From assembly GCF_030272615.1 (NCBI RefSeq), contig NC_081406.1:139835361-139899360 (forward strand): a stretch of DNA of 64,000 bases. Direction: 5' to 3'. The position numbers and the translations under genes were made by a program. The notes beneath the pieces are model-generated. The model did no database searches and was not told the DNA's origin. It saw nothing but the letters and a program-made list of their open reading frames with translations. The DNA is from Cryptomeria japonica (taxonomy: Eukaryota > Streptophyta > Pinopsida > Cupressales > Cupressaceae). Shown here one piece after another: positions 49,299-58,749 of the stretch (positions are counted from its first letter, which is position 1; each line of letters opens with the position of its first letter).

Positions 49299-50251
49299 GT
49301 ATCTTTTCATTGGGCCATATGTTGGTGGCGCCATTTTGATGTAACCCTAATTAGGGCAATTCTAGGGTTTTGTTGGCATGATCTCGGTTGTTGATCTTAG
49401 ATCAATCTGGGCCATCCATTTTGTAAGAGACTCTATATATGCCTCCTTGTCTCTCATTTGTAAGAGAGTTTTTGTAGAATTGTTGGTATATGCTGCAACT
49501 ATTTGAATCCTAATCATTGTTCAATTGTTGGTGATTTTGCTATTCAAGTGTTGTATTTGCATTCATGGTTCTCAATTCCTCCAAGTTAGATTAGGATTTA
49601 GATTAGAATTTATTTTCATGTATGTTAGATTGAGTGGAAGATTTCTTGAATTCATTTGTGTGGAATCCTTAATCCATACCACTAGCCTCTTGTCGCTCGT
49701 AAGTGCGCCTTGTGTGGTCAACTGGAGTTTGAGTAAGCATAACTTCAACTATTATGCGTCCGTTGACAAGCATCAACTTGGATGGTGTCTACGTTTGATG
49801 GTAATAGTCTAAAAATCATTAAGTATACCTTAGATGATTGCACTAAGCTTGTGTCAATACCTGATTGTGAGACCTTGCTTAGTTTGATTCCACTAAATCC
49901 ATTCATCATTTCCTACATTCCTAGTTTTAGAATAGATTTCCTGAACCCTATTCTTTTTCCCAGCCATATTGATAAATCTTAAGTTGTCAGCACATATTGA
50001 TAAATCTTAAGTTGTCAGCACACCTATTCCGCATCAATCATGATAATCCAAACATTTGCATAAGTCCCCAAGTGAAACACAACAATTCACATCAAACCAC
50101 TGAACTTACCCACTCGTCAAGACCTGGCACGTAGAAACCTTGGAATCATTTTAGTTGATCTCATTCTTAGCATCTGAGGTGATTTTGTTCAAGAGAGGGT
50201 AAATTACCTTTGTACTTTATTCTGAAATGTTTTGTGCATAAAAAACAAATC
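49299..50251 (+). repeat. 3' region of D gene, copy 2
   Basis: Copy of 45280-46232 with a small internal tandem duplication (ATTGATAAATCTTAAGTTG, near 49966-50017). Its last bases, AAATCAACA, form the right edge of insertion D. Confidence 0.75.
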
Positions 50252-50761
50252 AACAAATATCCAAAGGATGATGATTTCAGATTATGTGCCTATACAGACT
50301 CAGATTGGGCAAGAGATGTGGATGACCGGAAAAGCACTACAAGTGGTTCAATCTTTCTTGGGAAGAAGTTGGTTTCATGGCTCAGCAAGAAACAATCGTG
50401 CACTTCATTAGCTACTGCTGAAGCTGAATATGTAGCTGTTGCAACTAATTGCACTTAGATTTTATGAATGAAGCAAATGTTGAAGGATAAAAGGGTAAGT
50501 TATAATGAGCCTATTGTCATTCACTATGATAATACTGCTGCTATTGATATGTCAAAGAATCTGGTATTTCATTTCAAGTCAAAACACATTTCTATAAGGT
50601 ATAATTTCTTGAAGAAAAAGGTTGAAGCAAAGGAAGTCTGATTGGTTTATGTGCCTACTAAGGAACAGATTGCAGATATTCTAACAGAACCATTGCCTAA
50701 AAAAAATTTTGAATATCTCAGAGATCAGTTGGGGGTCACCACCCCTCTGGAAGAAACTTAG
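50252..50761 (+). pseudogene. Element F RNase H
   Basis: Continues from 38831: [65 protein letters not shown] and ILTEPLPKKNFEYLRDQLG, ending in TAG at 50759-50761. Stops near 50458, 50467 and 50639 break it. Copia-type RNase H would remove the RNA strand during cDNA synthesis. Confidence 0.9.
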
Positions 50762-51042
50762 AAATGCAGGGATGCATCAATCCGGTGAGATTATTAGAAA
50801 CATCTTCTAATCCAAGTTGATGGGCTGATGTTGCTGCTCAGAGGGGGTAGTCAGCTGTTTGGTTTGGCATCAGCCCTTTGTCATTGATGTCAAAGGGGGA
50901 GATGGTGTTCATGTGCAAATCAAAAAATTTTAGGGGGAGAGATATTTTGTTGGTTCTTGATTGTTTGGGGAGATTGTTGGCATTCCTCGGCACTTGGATG
51001 TTTTTCACATTCAGTGTTGCCATCAATGCCAAAGGGGGAGAT
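50762..51042 (+). other. Element F 3' tail with repeated purine tracts
   Basis: Contains CAAAGGGGGAGATGG (about 50892), TTTTAGGGGGAGAG (about 50929) and the true tract CCAAAGGGGGAGAT (51029-51042) next to the 3' LTR. Repeated tracts of this kind also occur in A and B. Confidence 0.8.
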
Positions 51043-51696
51043 TGTTGGCAATATTGATTATGTGTTGTCATTGATGTCAACACTATCCTTCGATTGGTTA
51101 CTGCTATCCTGGTTGGATCTGTCCCGGTTGGACTTGGTTATCAATGATTCTGATCCGGTATGATCAGATTGGTTGTTTTTGTTTTGGATGGTTATTCAAG
51201 TTGGTTATATGCTTGTCACATTTAGTTGGTTCATGATTTGGTGCTCCGAAAGCTATCGCTTATATTTTGGATTACCGGTTGGTATTTCCTGGTACCGATT
51301 GGCTTTACCGATTGGTGATATTCGATGATTTGGTTAACTGATTTTGGTCCAGCTTATAGAAATGGTTCCTAACGTGCTGAAGGCGTTCTTGATCGTGTCC
51401 TAATTGTTTGGTGGCTTCGCATTGGCTAGTGTGATGATTTGGTGGTCCTATTTGGATCCGGTTGGTTATTCTGTGTTATTGCACTGAGGGTTTCTACCGG
51501 TTGGTGAAACGTACTGATATAAGTCTTAGCGGAATTTCCGACAAATATAATTGATCGGGAATTTGAATTAGGTCCATGCTATGTAATGTAAATCATAATA
51601 TTGGTCTGGTTGTATCGTGTGATGTAATTTTTGTAATTATAGTTTGAGTTTAGGGTTTAGCCGACCTTGTTATCAAGGTTGATGATCTGTATTTAT
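51043..51696 (+). repeat. 3' LTR of element F, first part
   Basis: Matches 34488 onward, from TGTTGGCAATATTG to GATCTGTATTTAT, where element G interrupts it. The remainder is at 58230-58744. Confidence 0.94.
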
Positions 51697-52033
51697 TGTT
51701 GATTTTATTGTAGCTGTGGTCGGAATCCACAGGCCTACATAAATAACACTAAGCTTGTGATTATATTGATAATTATTATATTATTAGTTGTGAGATAATA
51801 TAATTATATTATGTTATAATATAACTATAGTTATAATTATTAATGATATAATAATATATTATTATTGTATTAATATATATATATATAATCTTTAATATTA
51901 TAATAAAGTAGTGTCCCTTGGTGAAAGAGTACCTCTTGCATATATATTATGAGATGTGTGATCTCATTGAGGGAAAATGAAAATAATAATAATAAAAGAA
52001 GAAAGAAGATAGGCAATACTTGGGACTTTAACA
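51697..52033 (+). repeat. 5' LTR of element G
   Basis: 337 bp, TGTTGATTTTATTG to GGGACTTTAACA. AT-rich middle with several TATATA runs, and TACCTCTTGCATATATATTATG near its end. Confidence 0.92.
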
Positions 52034-52050
52034 TGGTATCAGAGTCGGGG
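52034..52050 (+). other. Primer-binding site of element G
   Basis: TGGTATCAGAGTCGGGG directly follows the 5' LTR. The first eleven bases are complementary to the initiator tRNA-Met 3' end. Confidence 0.88.
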
Positions 52051-52084
52051 ACAGCCTTGACTCTCTCACGAGAAGGGCTGGAAT

Positions 52085-52765
52085 ATGAGCTTATTGTTAT
52101 CAGAGTTGCAGAGCATTTATGCCAAGAGCTTTCAAACCAGGGTTCTCGACGACTACGGAACTGTAAAGCTCGGAGATTTGTACGCAGACGAAGAAAGAGA
52201 CATAATTGTGGAGCTTAAAGTTCCAGCAGTCAGGTATCCTAATTCCATGAATGTTCTTAGTGTGAATTGCTCTTTCAAGGATCCTGTCACACAACAAGTA
52301 ATGTACGGGAGGGAACAATCTTTATCCATCCCATGCCCGAAAAGCACCCATGGCTTCCCTAACTGCGTCAACTTTCAACTCGACAAGTACAAAATTAAGC
52401 TCCGTACGACACAAGCCATTGGCGAGGCTCAAACCCTGGTCGATCGCGGTGATGCCAACAGAGCTCAACAGGTCCTCTACAAAGCAAAAGCAATGTTGAA
52501 CTGTGTTGTCGCGACTTGAACCGTGGACCATATGGGGAGTGCCTTGGAGGTAGAGATTAAGGGTATTTAGGCCAGAATGATCCGTGAGAGAGAGAGTTGC
52601 GATCAACTGCACAAAGAACCCACCACCCCTACATCTTCTTCAGTTCTGGATATCATCATGCACTATGAGACGAACAGCAATGGCGAAGCACTCACTCCAA
52701 CCTCAGCTTGGAGAGCAGCCGAGAGACTCGCCAAGGTCGCCATGATGCGAAAATCTTTAAACCGG
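52085..52765 (+). pseudogene. Captured WAV3-like E3 ligase, C-terminal (Vwaint) part
   Basis: MSLLLSELQSIYAKSFQTRV, GTVKLGDLYADEERDIIVEL, VPAVRYPNSMNVLSVNCSFK and DRGDANRAQQVLYKAKAML match the layout of the C-terminal region after the vWA domain in plant WAVY GROWTH 3-type RING ubiquitin ligases. The first frame ends at TGA 52517-52519. A further stretch ([18 protein letters not shown]) resembles the helical tail of the same proteins, with stops. There are no introns, as expected for capture through RNA. The vWA domain itself is absent. Confidence 0.75.
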
Positions 52766-53013
52766 AGTACCTGTGCAATGTGCTAACAGACGATGAAGCC
52801 TAGGCAAGGGCACACAATATTTACAGCGGAAAGCTCTCACGCTTTCCATTTTTCCTTACATCGCTTCGAACGTGAAGCATGGAAACCTAGTGTGCCCTGT
52901 TTGCAGGGCAAAATAGAAGGAAGTACCGTTGCAGGTGACCATCAATGTGGCTCACAAGGAAGTAAAAGCCGAGAGAACCTCAGTGCTCACTTCTTAACCA
53001 GCAAATCATGGAG
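52766..53013 (+). pseudogene. Captured WAV3-like RING finger
   Basis: STCAMC, a stop (52784-52786), then MKPRQGHTIFTAESSHAFHF, followed after a small indel by ASNVKHGNLVCPVCRAK and KEVPLQVTINVAHKEV in another frame. This is the N-terminal RING segment of WAV3-type E3 ligases (CAICL ... FTAECSHAFHF ... CPVCRAKW) with one cysteine replaced by serine and the tryptophan by TAG. It lies downstream of the C-terminal part, the reverse of the protein's order. Confidence 0.8.
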
Positions 53014-53287
53014 GAGGAATTATATTACTGTCGCAGCCCAACTCGTTTGGGATATATTAGCTACAGTTTGTAACCAAATCAGAACAGAATCATTGCGGAG
53101 GACCAGCATATATATTATACATTTACTGCAAATACAGAATATTCATTCAAATTATATATGATAAAACTATAATAATCTACACAGTCGGTTTATGTAGGAA
53201 CTGTCATTTCCAATTTATCATTCTTTCGTGGACTATGGTTGCCATGAGTAGTTAGCATGTGGACAACTCTGCAATTGGGGAAACTCT

Positions 53288-53829
53288 ATGAGCATCATTT
53301 CTATAGTTAACCGGAAATATGTTTTTCTCTCGGTCATGATGTCGAAGCGCTGGTCATCGGGTAAACCAACGGAAATAAGTGTAACAACTTCTCATAACTT
53401 TAATGACTATTTGAAATCAACTGAATTCATGTATGGCGAGCGTGTGTATTTCTCCAATATTGAGGAATGCTTGGCTATTCTCTCAGTTGCTTCTGAGTTG
53501 TTGGCTGATGACCCCATCAACAAATGCATGCACAATATTTGCAAGGAATTCATTGGAGTGTTGCGGAAGAAACCCGAATTGGAGATGTGCTCTCTTGTCT
53601 GGGATTGAAACCTTCACCAGATTTAGCTGCAAGGCTTGATAAGGAGGACGTCGACCATATAATATTTGTGGAAATGATTATCAAACAAATGGTCTCTATT
53701 ATTCAAGATCCTGAGGACACCACAATCAAGAAAAATGCGAAGAATTATATAGGGGGCATCTTCGAGGTAAATACACCACGAGATGTTGTGGAATTATGCA
53801 GGCATGAGATTTTGCAAGGGTTCAAATCA
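53288..53829 (+). pseudogene. Captured BTB/POZ-domain gene, first part
   Basis: FMYGERVYFSNIEECLAILS and VASELLADDPINKCMHNICK match the second half of a plant BTB/POZ domain, the fold that lets such proteins act as CUL3 ubiquitin-ligase adaptors. After a frameshift near 53560: EETRIGDVLSCLGLKPSPDL, ARLDKEDVDHIIFVEMI and NTPRDVVELCRHEILQGFK. The frame is cut at 53829 by transposon H and resumes at 54946. No introns. Position inside G and sense orientation indicate retrotransposon capture. Confidence 0.78.
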
Positions 53830-54934
53830 ATGTTACCCCGAGTTTCCGGGACGGGGACGGCGGGACGCGTTTCCGGGACGGCAAATTTTTTTGCCAAATT
53901 TGGGGACGGCGGGGGACGGCAAAGGGGACGGCTATTAAAATATAGGAAATATTTAAAATATATAGGAAAATTTCAAAATTCTAAATGTTCATATGAAAAC
54001 ATGGATAAAGCATGCATACATACATTATATTCATATGAAAACAATAAAACATGGAAATGGCATGTGTATGATACTATGAAAAGTTGAAGACACTTTAGAA
54101 TGTAAATTCTGAACATACAACATTGTTAATACTCAATAGACAATATGCAATTATGCATTCATAAATCAGAATTTCAATTCATTCACATTGTCAATATGCA
54201 TATCATAATAGATATTAAAGAAATAACATACAAAATGTCAAAACAAAGAGGTTAAATTTTCCCTACTTCTATTGACGCGGTTTCCCCCCATATTTTTCAA
54301 CGGGGGTTTGGGGGCAGCGCCCCTAAGGTGGGGTCAAGGGGCATCGCCCCTTGCGGGGTCAAGGGGCAGCGCCCCTTGCGCGCTCCCTGTCGCGATACAG
54401 GGCGGGGTCGAGGGGCAGCGCCCCGCGAGGCCAAAAAAACTTATTCTTTCATAAAGGTGTTGGGTGTTATTTTTCTATTAACTCGCCGAGTTTGGCGATT
54501 TTTGGGTGATTTTCTAATCTCTGTGTCAAAATGCCCAAAGGCTACACTGCTGCCATATAGTTTCATTGTCAAAATTATGAATTAAATTAATGTTATCTTT
54601 TAATTTTTTTATTTTTACTAACAATTTGAATTAATAAGGGGCCTATATTAGAAAAATTTTAAAAAAATTTGAAAATACAACTTTTTTTAGTTTTTTAATA
54701 TTTTTTAATGGCCTTAGATAAGGGGGACGTCTAGCCGTCCCCGAGACGGATTGGGGACGTCCCAGCCGTCCCCAGCCGTCCCCGGGACGTACGGACGTCC
54801 CCCAAGGCTAGGGCAAGCGTCCCCCCGTTTCGGGGACGTCCCCTAAAAATATAGGGCAATTTGGGGACGGGGGGAAACGTCCCCGAGACGGGGACGGGGG
54901 TTTTCAGGTCGGGGACGCGTCCCCGGGTAACTCT
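53830..54934. mobile_element. GC-rich TIR transposon H (Mutator-like or similar, no transposase)
   Basis: A perfect 11-base duplication GGTTCAAATCA (53819-53829, 54935-54945) flanks a 1.1-kb insertion in the BTB gene. Ends are inverted: left ATGTTACCCCGAG, right (complement) AGAGTTACCCGGGG. Both ends are packed with GGGACGG and GGACGTCCC words, and the middle (about 54290-54440) has GGGGTCAAGGGGCAGCGCCCC-type repeats. No transposase frame. The duplication length suits Mutator-like elements (9-11 bp), but the assignment is tentative. Confidence 0.75.
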
Positions 54935-54945
54935 GGTTCAAATCA

Positions 54946-55240
54946 TTCATCCATTCTCACGATTTTTCAGCTATAAGGTCGCTCTCTAAATTTTTTGGAG
55001 CATTGTGACGGAGAGATACTGAAAGATGAATTCATCGCTCTAATAGAAGATCCAAAATTTAGGACGCATGTGAAGAGGCTAGTACAGTGGGACACATCCG
55101 AACAATGTAGTCATGTCCTCTACACTATAATCTGGTTTATGAAGGCCACAGGAGACGTAAGATTATATGGGATCCTGGCCGAGTCAGCTATAAGGGATGT
55201 CATGGCTCTTGAATTCACTATTGTTTCTATGCCTAAATAA
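54946..55240 (+). pseudogene. Captured BTB/POZ-domain gene, second part
   Basis: Continues the gene after transposon H: LEHCDGEILKDEFIALIEDP, RTHVKRLVQWDTSEQCSHVL and AESAIRDVMALEFTIVSMPK, then TAA. This region follows the BTB domain in several plant BTB proteins, as I recall them. The first 50 bases are out of frame. Confidence 0.65.
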
Positions 55241-56135
55241 TACGGTTGCTGGTGGAAGATATATTCATAAACATAACAATGGACGGGCACGATGGATATA
55301 CAGTTGTTGGATGTGACTCTGACCACTTATTGAGGTGTCTTGAAACATAAGTTGCATATCTCGGTCTTCTTTGTAGGAAGGCAGCATTGTTGAAATCGTA
55401 TATTTGTGGATGATATTGAAGGATGTTGTGCAATCTATGTGCCGAAGAACATCATATCCTTGACAATCGAGATGAGGTAGTTCATCAAATGATGCTTAAG
55501 CTATGCACGGAACCGACAGCGTAAATATGTCGTCGCTAAGTTGAAGGTAGATGATGTGTGATGGCGAGGGACAAAGGCCATGCAACCATCAGATCATCGC
55601 TAGATCCTTTCGTATGGACATAAATTTCGTTGCTGAGCAAAATTAGGAAAGAATGTTGAAGAATGACTTATAAGAGATAAGTATTTTTTATGGTTGAATA
55701 ATGTTTATGAATTTTTCATGCTGTTATTAATTCATGCTATTGGGATAGTGAATCATGTATGATTTTGGCATTCATGTTTCTCTTCGAGATAGTCTTGAAC
55801 TATTAGTAATCTCTCTTAATGCTTTCAGGACGGACTAGGGAGCATAAGGATGATGAGAGATAGCATTCAAGGAAGGGAAATCTTGATAATTGCTTGCATT
55901 TCTTCGAAGAGGAAGAATCAACATTCAGAGGGAGTCTGACAAACCTACAAAAGCAACCTTGGACAAGAAGGTCAGGAGGTTGAGGTTAATACTTCAAGCT
56001 TCAGAGGGAGCGGCTAGAGGATTTGCTTTATTTGATTTCCAAGGATCTTGATCATATTGATTTAGAGGGAGTAGACCATGTCGAGATGGTTTCTCTAGTG
56101 ATCAGGAAATTGTAGCAGTTAGAGGAATCTATGAT
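55241..56135 (+). other. Element G interior, no gene recognised
   Basis: Mixed-composition sequence after the BTB fragment, possibly including its further 3' exon sequence, with no domain I can name. Confidence 0.4.
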
Positions 56136-56139
56136 TCAT

Positions 56140-57113
56140 GGGTGAACTCACAAAGCTGGTTCCCACTTTTTGGTACGTCCTGATTTTTGCTGAAATCACA
56201 AATTTTTTTAAAATATAATGATTTAAGCTTTAAGAGGTCCCATTTGAAATAATTAATTGAAGAGAGTTAAATCAAAGACTCTTAGATCAAAATTTCTTGG
56301 ATAGAACCTCTCTACTTCTAAATCATGCTTGCAATGGAGTCTCCTTTGCATCTATCAAATGCTGATAAAAAACCAATTTTACATTAGCTTTTGGGGGGTC
56401 AAATTAATTCATTTAAAAGTTTTGTTTTTTTAAGTATTTAGACCTTATTATAAACTTTCCAAGTAGTATAATTTTTAATATATTTTTATTTTGTTTCTTA
56501 TGAATGTAGGTTTTTCACCGAACATGAACTTCTTTGTTCAATGCATTGGGAAAAATAGTAAACTAATTCAAAAAAATTCTGAAAAATATCTATGCACTAG
56601 GTATTGGTGTTTTCTTTCTATCAAAAAAAGGAAAATTGAATTTTGATATATATAGAACAAGTTATGTGTTCAAACGTACACCTATATCCAAATTATAATT
56701 AGTCGAACTTCAAAACTTAATAAAATAAAAAATATTCAACATATCACTATCAAACCAAGTGCATGCCCTGGGTATTGATGTTACAAACCAAAATTCAAAA
56801 GAATTGAGTTTTTATCATTCATAGAAAAAAATTATGCGTTTCGGGATACACATCACTCTTAAAAAATGTTGTTTGCTATAAACAACTACTTTTTGAGGGA
56901 GATGGAAAAATCAATAAAATTTTATTCAAACAAATTTGGAAAAAATATATTTAGAATCTACAAACAAGATGTTAAAAATCACTAGTTTATATCATCTTCA
57001 AATTCTTAACGGTTTAAAAGTTATAGTTGTCAGAAAGTGAAGGTTTTTTTCAAAATATTCATCAAAGTGTCAAAGTTGGTCAAAAAGTAGGAACCAGTAT
57101 TGTGAGTTCACCC
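56140..57113. mobile_element. MITE-like TIR element J
   Basis: Left end GGGTGAACTCACAAAGCTGG (56140 on) and the complement of the right end GGGTGAACTCACAATACTGG (57113 back) form terminal inverted repeats of about 35 bases, continuing into CACTTTTTGG / TACTTTTTGA. TCAT lies on both sides (56136-56139, 57114-57117). The interior is AT-rich without a transposase. Confidence 0.82.
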
Positions 57114-57499
57114 TCATGAGATAGAGTTCCATGTGATATCCTTTGATGGATGGATACTTGGTGGGCTTGGGATTCACCAAGGGTGATGCAACCTTCGAGA
57201 CAAGCTTGGAGATATGAAAAAATGAAGCTCTAATTGAGAGGGAGGCTCAACATTAGTGATCTTCTGTGATTTATTTGTACATTTCTCTTTGAGAGAGACT
57301 TGAGGTGAAAGTCCTTATCTCCACCCTCTGATATGGTTCATGGTGGATGTCATGTGTGAGACTCCATGACTTCATTGGTTCGGTGCTTGTTGAGCCCATG
57401 TGAACATTATTGAGAGGTGACGATCTCACAATGATGAACACTTGTACTTCTGATCATTATTGTAAGGTGATGATCTTGCAATATTGATTGACCATACCA

Positions 57500-57775
57500 T
57501 CACGATGGATATCATGAGACGTGATATTTGTGGATAAGCCATGATGGTTGATATTAAATTAAGAGATATTCATGGTGGATATTATGTGATGTAATATCCG
57601 TGGACATGCCATGAAGTAATATCTTTAAATGCCCTAATGGTGGATATCATGAGACGTGATATCTGTGGACAGGCCATAATGGTGGATATTACATTATGTT
57701 GTTATGGTGGATATCATGTGACGTGATATCCGTGGATATGCCATAACCTCTGATATCACAGTGAGGTGATATCTT
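57500..57775. repeat. GATATC-rich tandem array near 3' end of element G
   Basis: Units of the form ATGGTGGATATCATG-AGACGTGATATCTGTGG-ACAGGCCATAATGG repeat four or so times with small changes. Each unit contains inverted GATATC / ATATCAT words that could pair. Confidence 0.8.
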
Positions 57776-57870
57776 TCTCTCACACAATAAATGGAGCTAT
57801 TGTGTTTACTATAAGGTGTTATTACTTATTGAAGATGTCAAGTAGGATTCCTCCCTAGCTAAGAGGGAGT

Positions 57871-58229
57871 GTTGATTTTATTGTAGCTGTGGTCGGAATC
57901 TACAGGCCTACATAAATAACACTAAGCTTGTGATTATATTGATAATTATTATATTATTAGTTGTGAGATAATATAATTATATTATGTTATAATATAACTA
58001 TAGTTATAAACTTATAATTATTAATGATATAATAATATATTAATATTGTATTAATATATATGTATAATCATTAACATTTAATTATTTAATATTATAATAA
58101 AGTATGGTGTCCCTTGGTGAAAGAGTACCTCTTGCATATATATTATGAGATGTGTGATCTCATTGAGGGAAGATGAAAATAATAATAATAAAAGAAGAAA
58201 GAAGACAGGCAATACTTGGGACTTTAACA
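57871..58229 (+). repeat. 3' LTR of element G
   Basis: 359 bp, partner of 51697-52033. The extra length is two short insertions in the AT-rich middle. Confidence 0.92.
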
Positions 58230-58744
58230 TTTATAGGCGAATTATTCATGTAATTTGTAGATCGGTAAGGTTATGTCTACATTATCAGAGAGAGGTAATT
58301 GTGCGAACAAGGTTATATCATTCAGCGAGGTTTGTGAAGGTTTTAGTATTGCAGGGCAGACATCTGTGCTTAACCGGAACTGTATCAAGCATTAGAAGAT
58401 GCTACTTTCACAGTTCATTTTCTCCGGATTGTACTCCGATGTTTATGTAAGTCAATGAGACTTCTTTTTGTGATGAGCAATGAGCTCTAGGCGGTTGGCC
58501 TGATTGCAAGTGCAATCCCCATTGTAATTATTTCACATACTGCTACAGAAGTATTATCTAACTGTGGGTAGGATTTCCCACCGTGGTTTTTCCATTTACC
58601 GGGTTCCACGTCAAAAATATTGGTGTTGTGATCTATGCTTTCATGCTTTATCTTTCACTGATCTGCATTAATTTCTTATACTTGTGGAAAACTGATCCGC
58701 CCCCCACCCCTCTCAGTTTTCTCCCGGTATCAAAGATTCTAACA
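58230..58744 (+). repeat. 3' LTR of element F, second part
   Basis: Begins at the TTTAT duplication and matches 35157-35702. It holds the intact hairpin GAAAACTGA / TCAGTTTTC (58687-58721) and ends GATTCTAACA. Confidence 0.94.
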
Positions 58745-58749
58745 CTTCC

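Larger units (their letters stand above)
38832..50251 (+). mobile_element. Composite LTR-type insertion D with duplicated novel gene
   Basis: Inserted in the RNase H part of element F without loss of codons (RLWY to PKDDDF). Edges are TGTTG and CAACA, with GGTAT on the left and AATAT on the right, a five-base duplication with two transitions. The interior holds an LTR-like 5' part (38832 to about 41600), the start of a long gene (41622-41849), a scrambled zone (41850-42895) and two tandem copies of the rest of that gene with its 3' region (to 46232 and to 50251). No protease, integrase or reverse transcriptase motif was seen. The right part does not repeat the left LTR start, so this is not a standard two-LTR element. 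Confidence 0.75.
51697..58229 (+). mobile_element. Non-autonomous LTR retrotransposon G carrying captured host genes
   Basis: LTRs 51697-52033 and 57871-58229 match closely. The TSD TTTAT is perfect (51692-51696 and 58230-58234). A tRNA-Met primer-binding site (52034) and a purine tract (TAAGAGGGAG, 57861-57870) complete the structure. The 5.8-kb interior has no gag, protease, integrase or reverse transcriptase. It holds intronless fragments of a RING/vWA E3 ligase gene and of a BTB/POZ gene in sense orientation, two TIR transposons (H and J) and a GATATC-rich tandem array. Confidence 0.92.
34488..58744 (+). mobile_element. Copia retrotransposon F (host of D, G, H and J)
   Basis: 5' LTR 34488-35702. 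The 3' LTR starts at 51043 and, after interruption by element G, ends at 58744. Perfect CTTCC repeats flank it (34483-34487 and 58745-58749). Without D and G it is about 6.3 kb. It has gag, protease, integrase and RNase H but only stubs of reverse transcriptase, and many lesions. It is related to element B in its protein sequence yet has a different LTR. Confidence 0.94.

Noticed and set aside
57500-57775. CRISPR-like repeat-spacer pattern
   Set aside because: Units are directly adjacent tandem repeats without unique spacers, in a plant retroelement.
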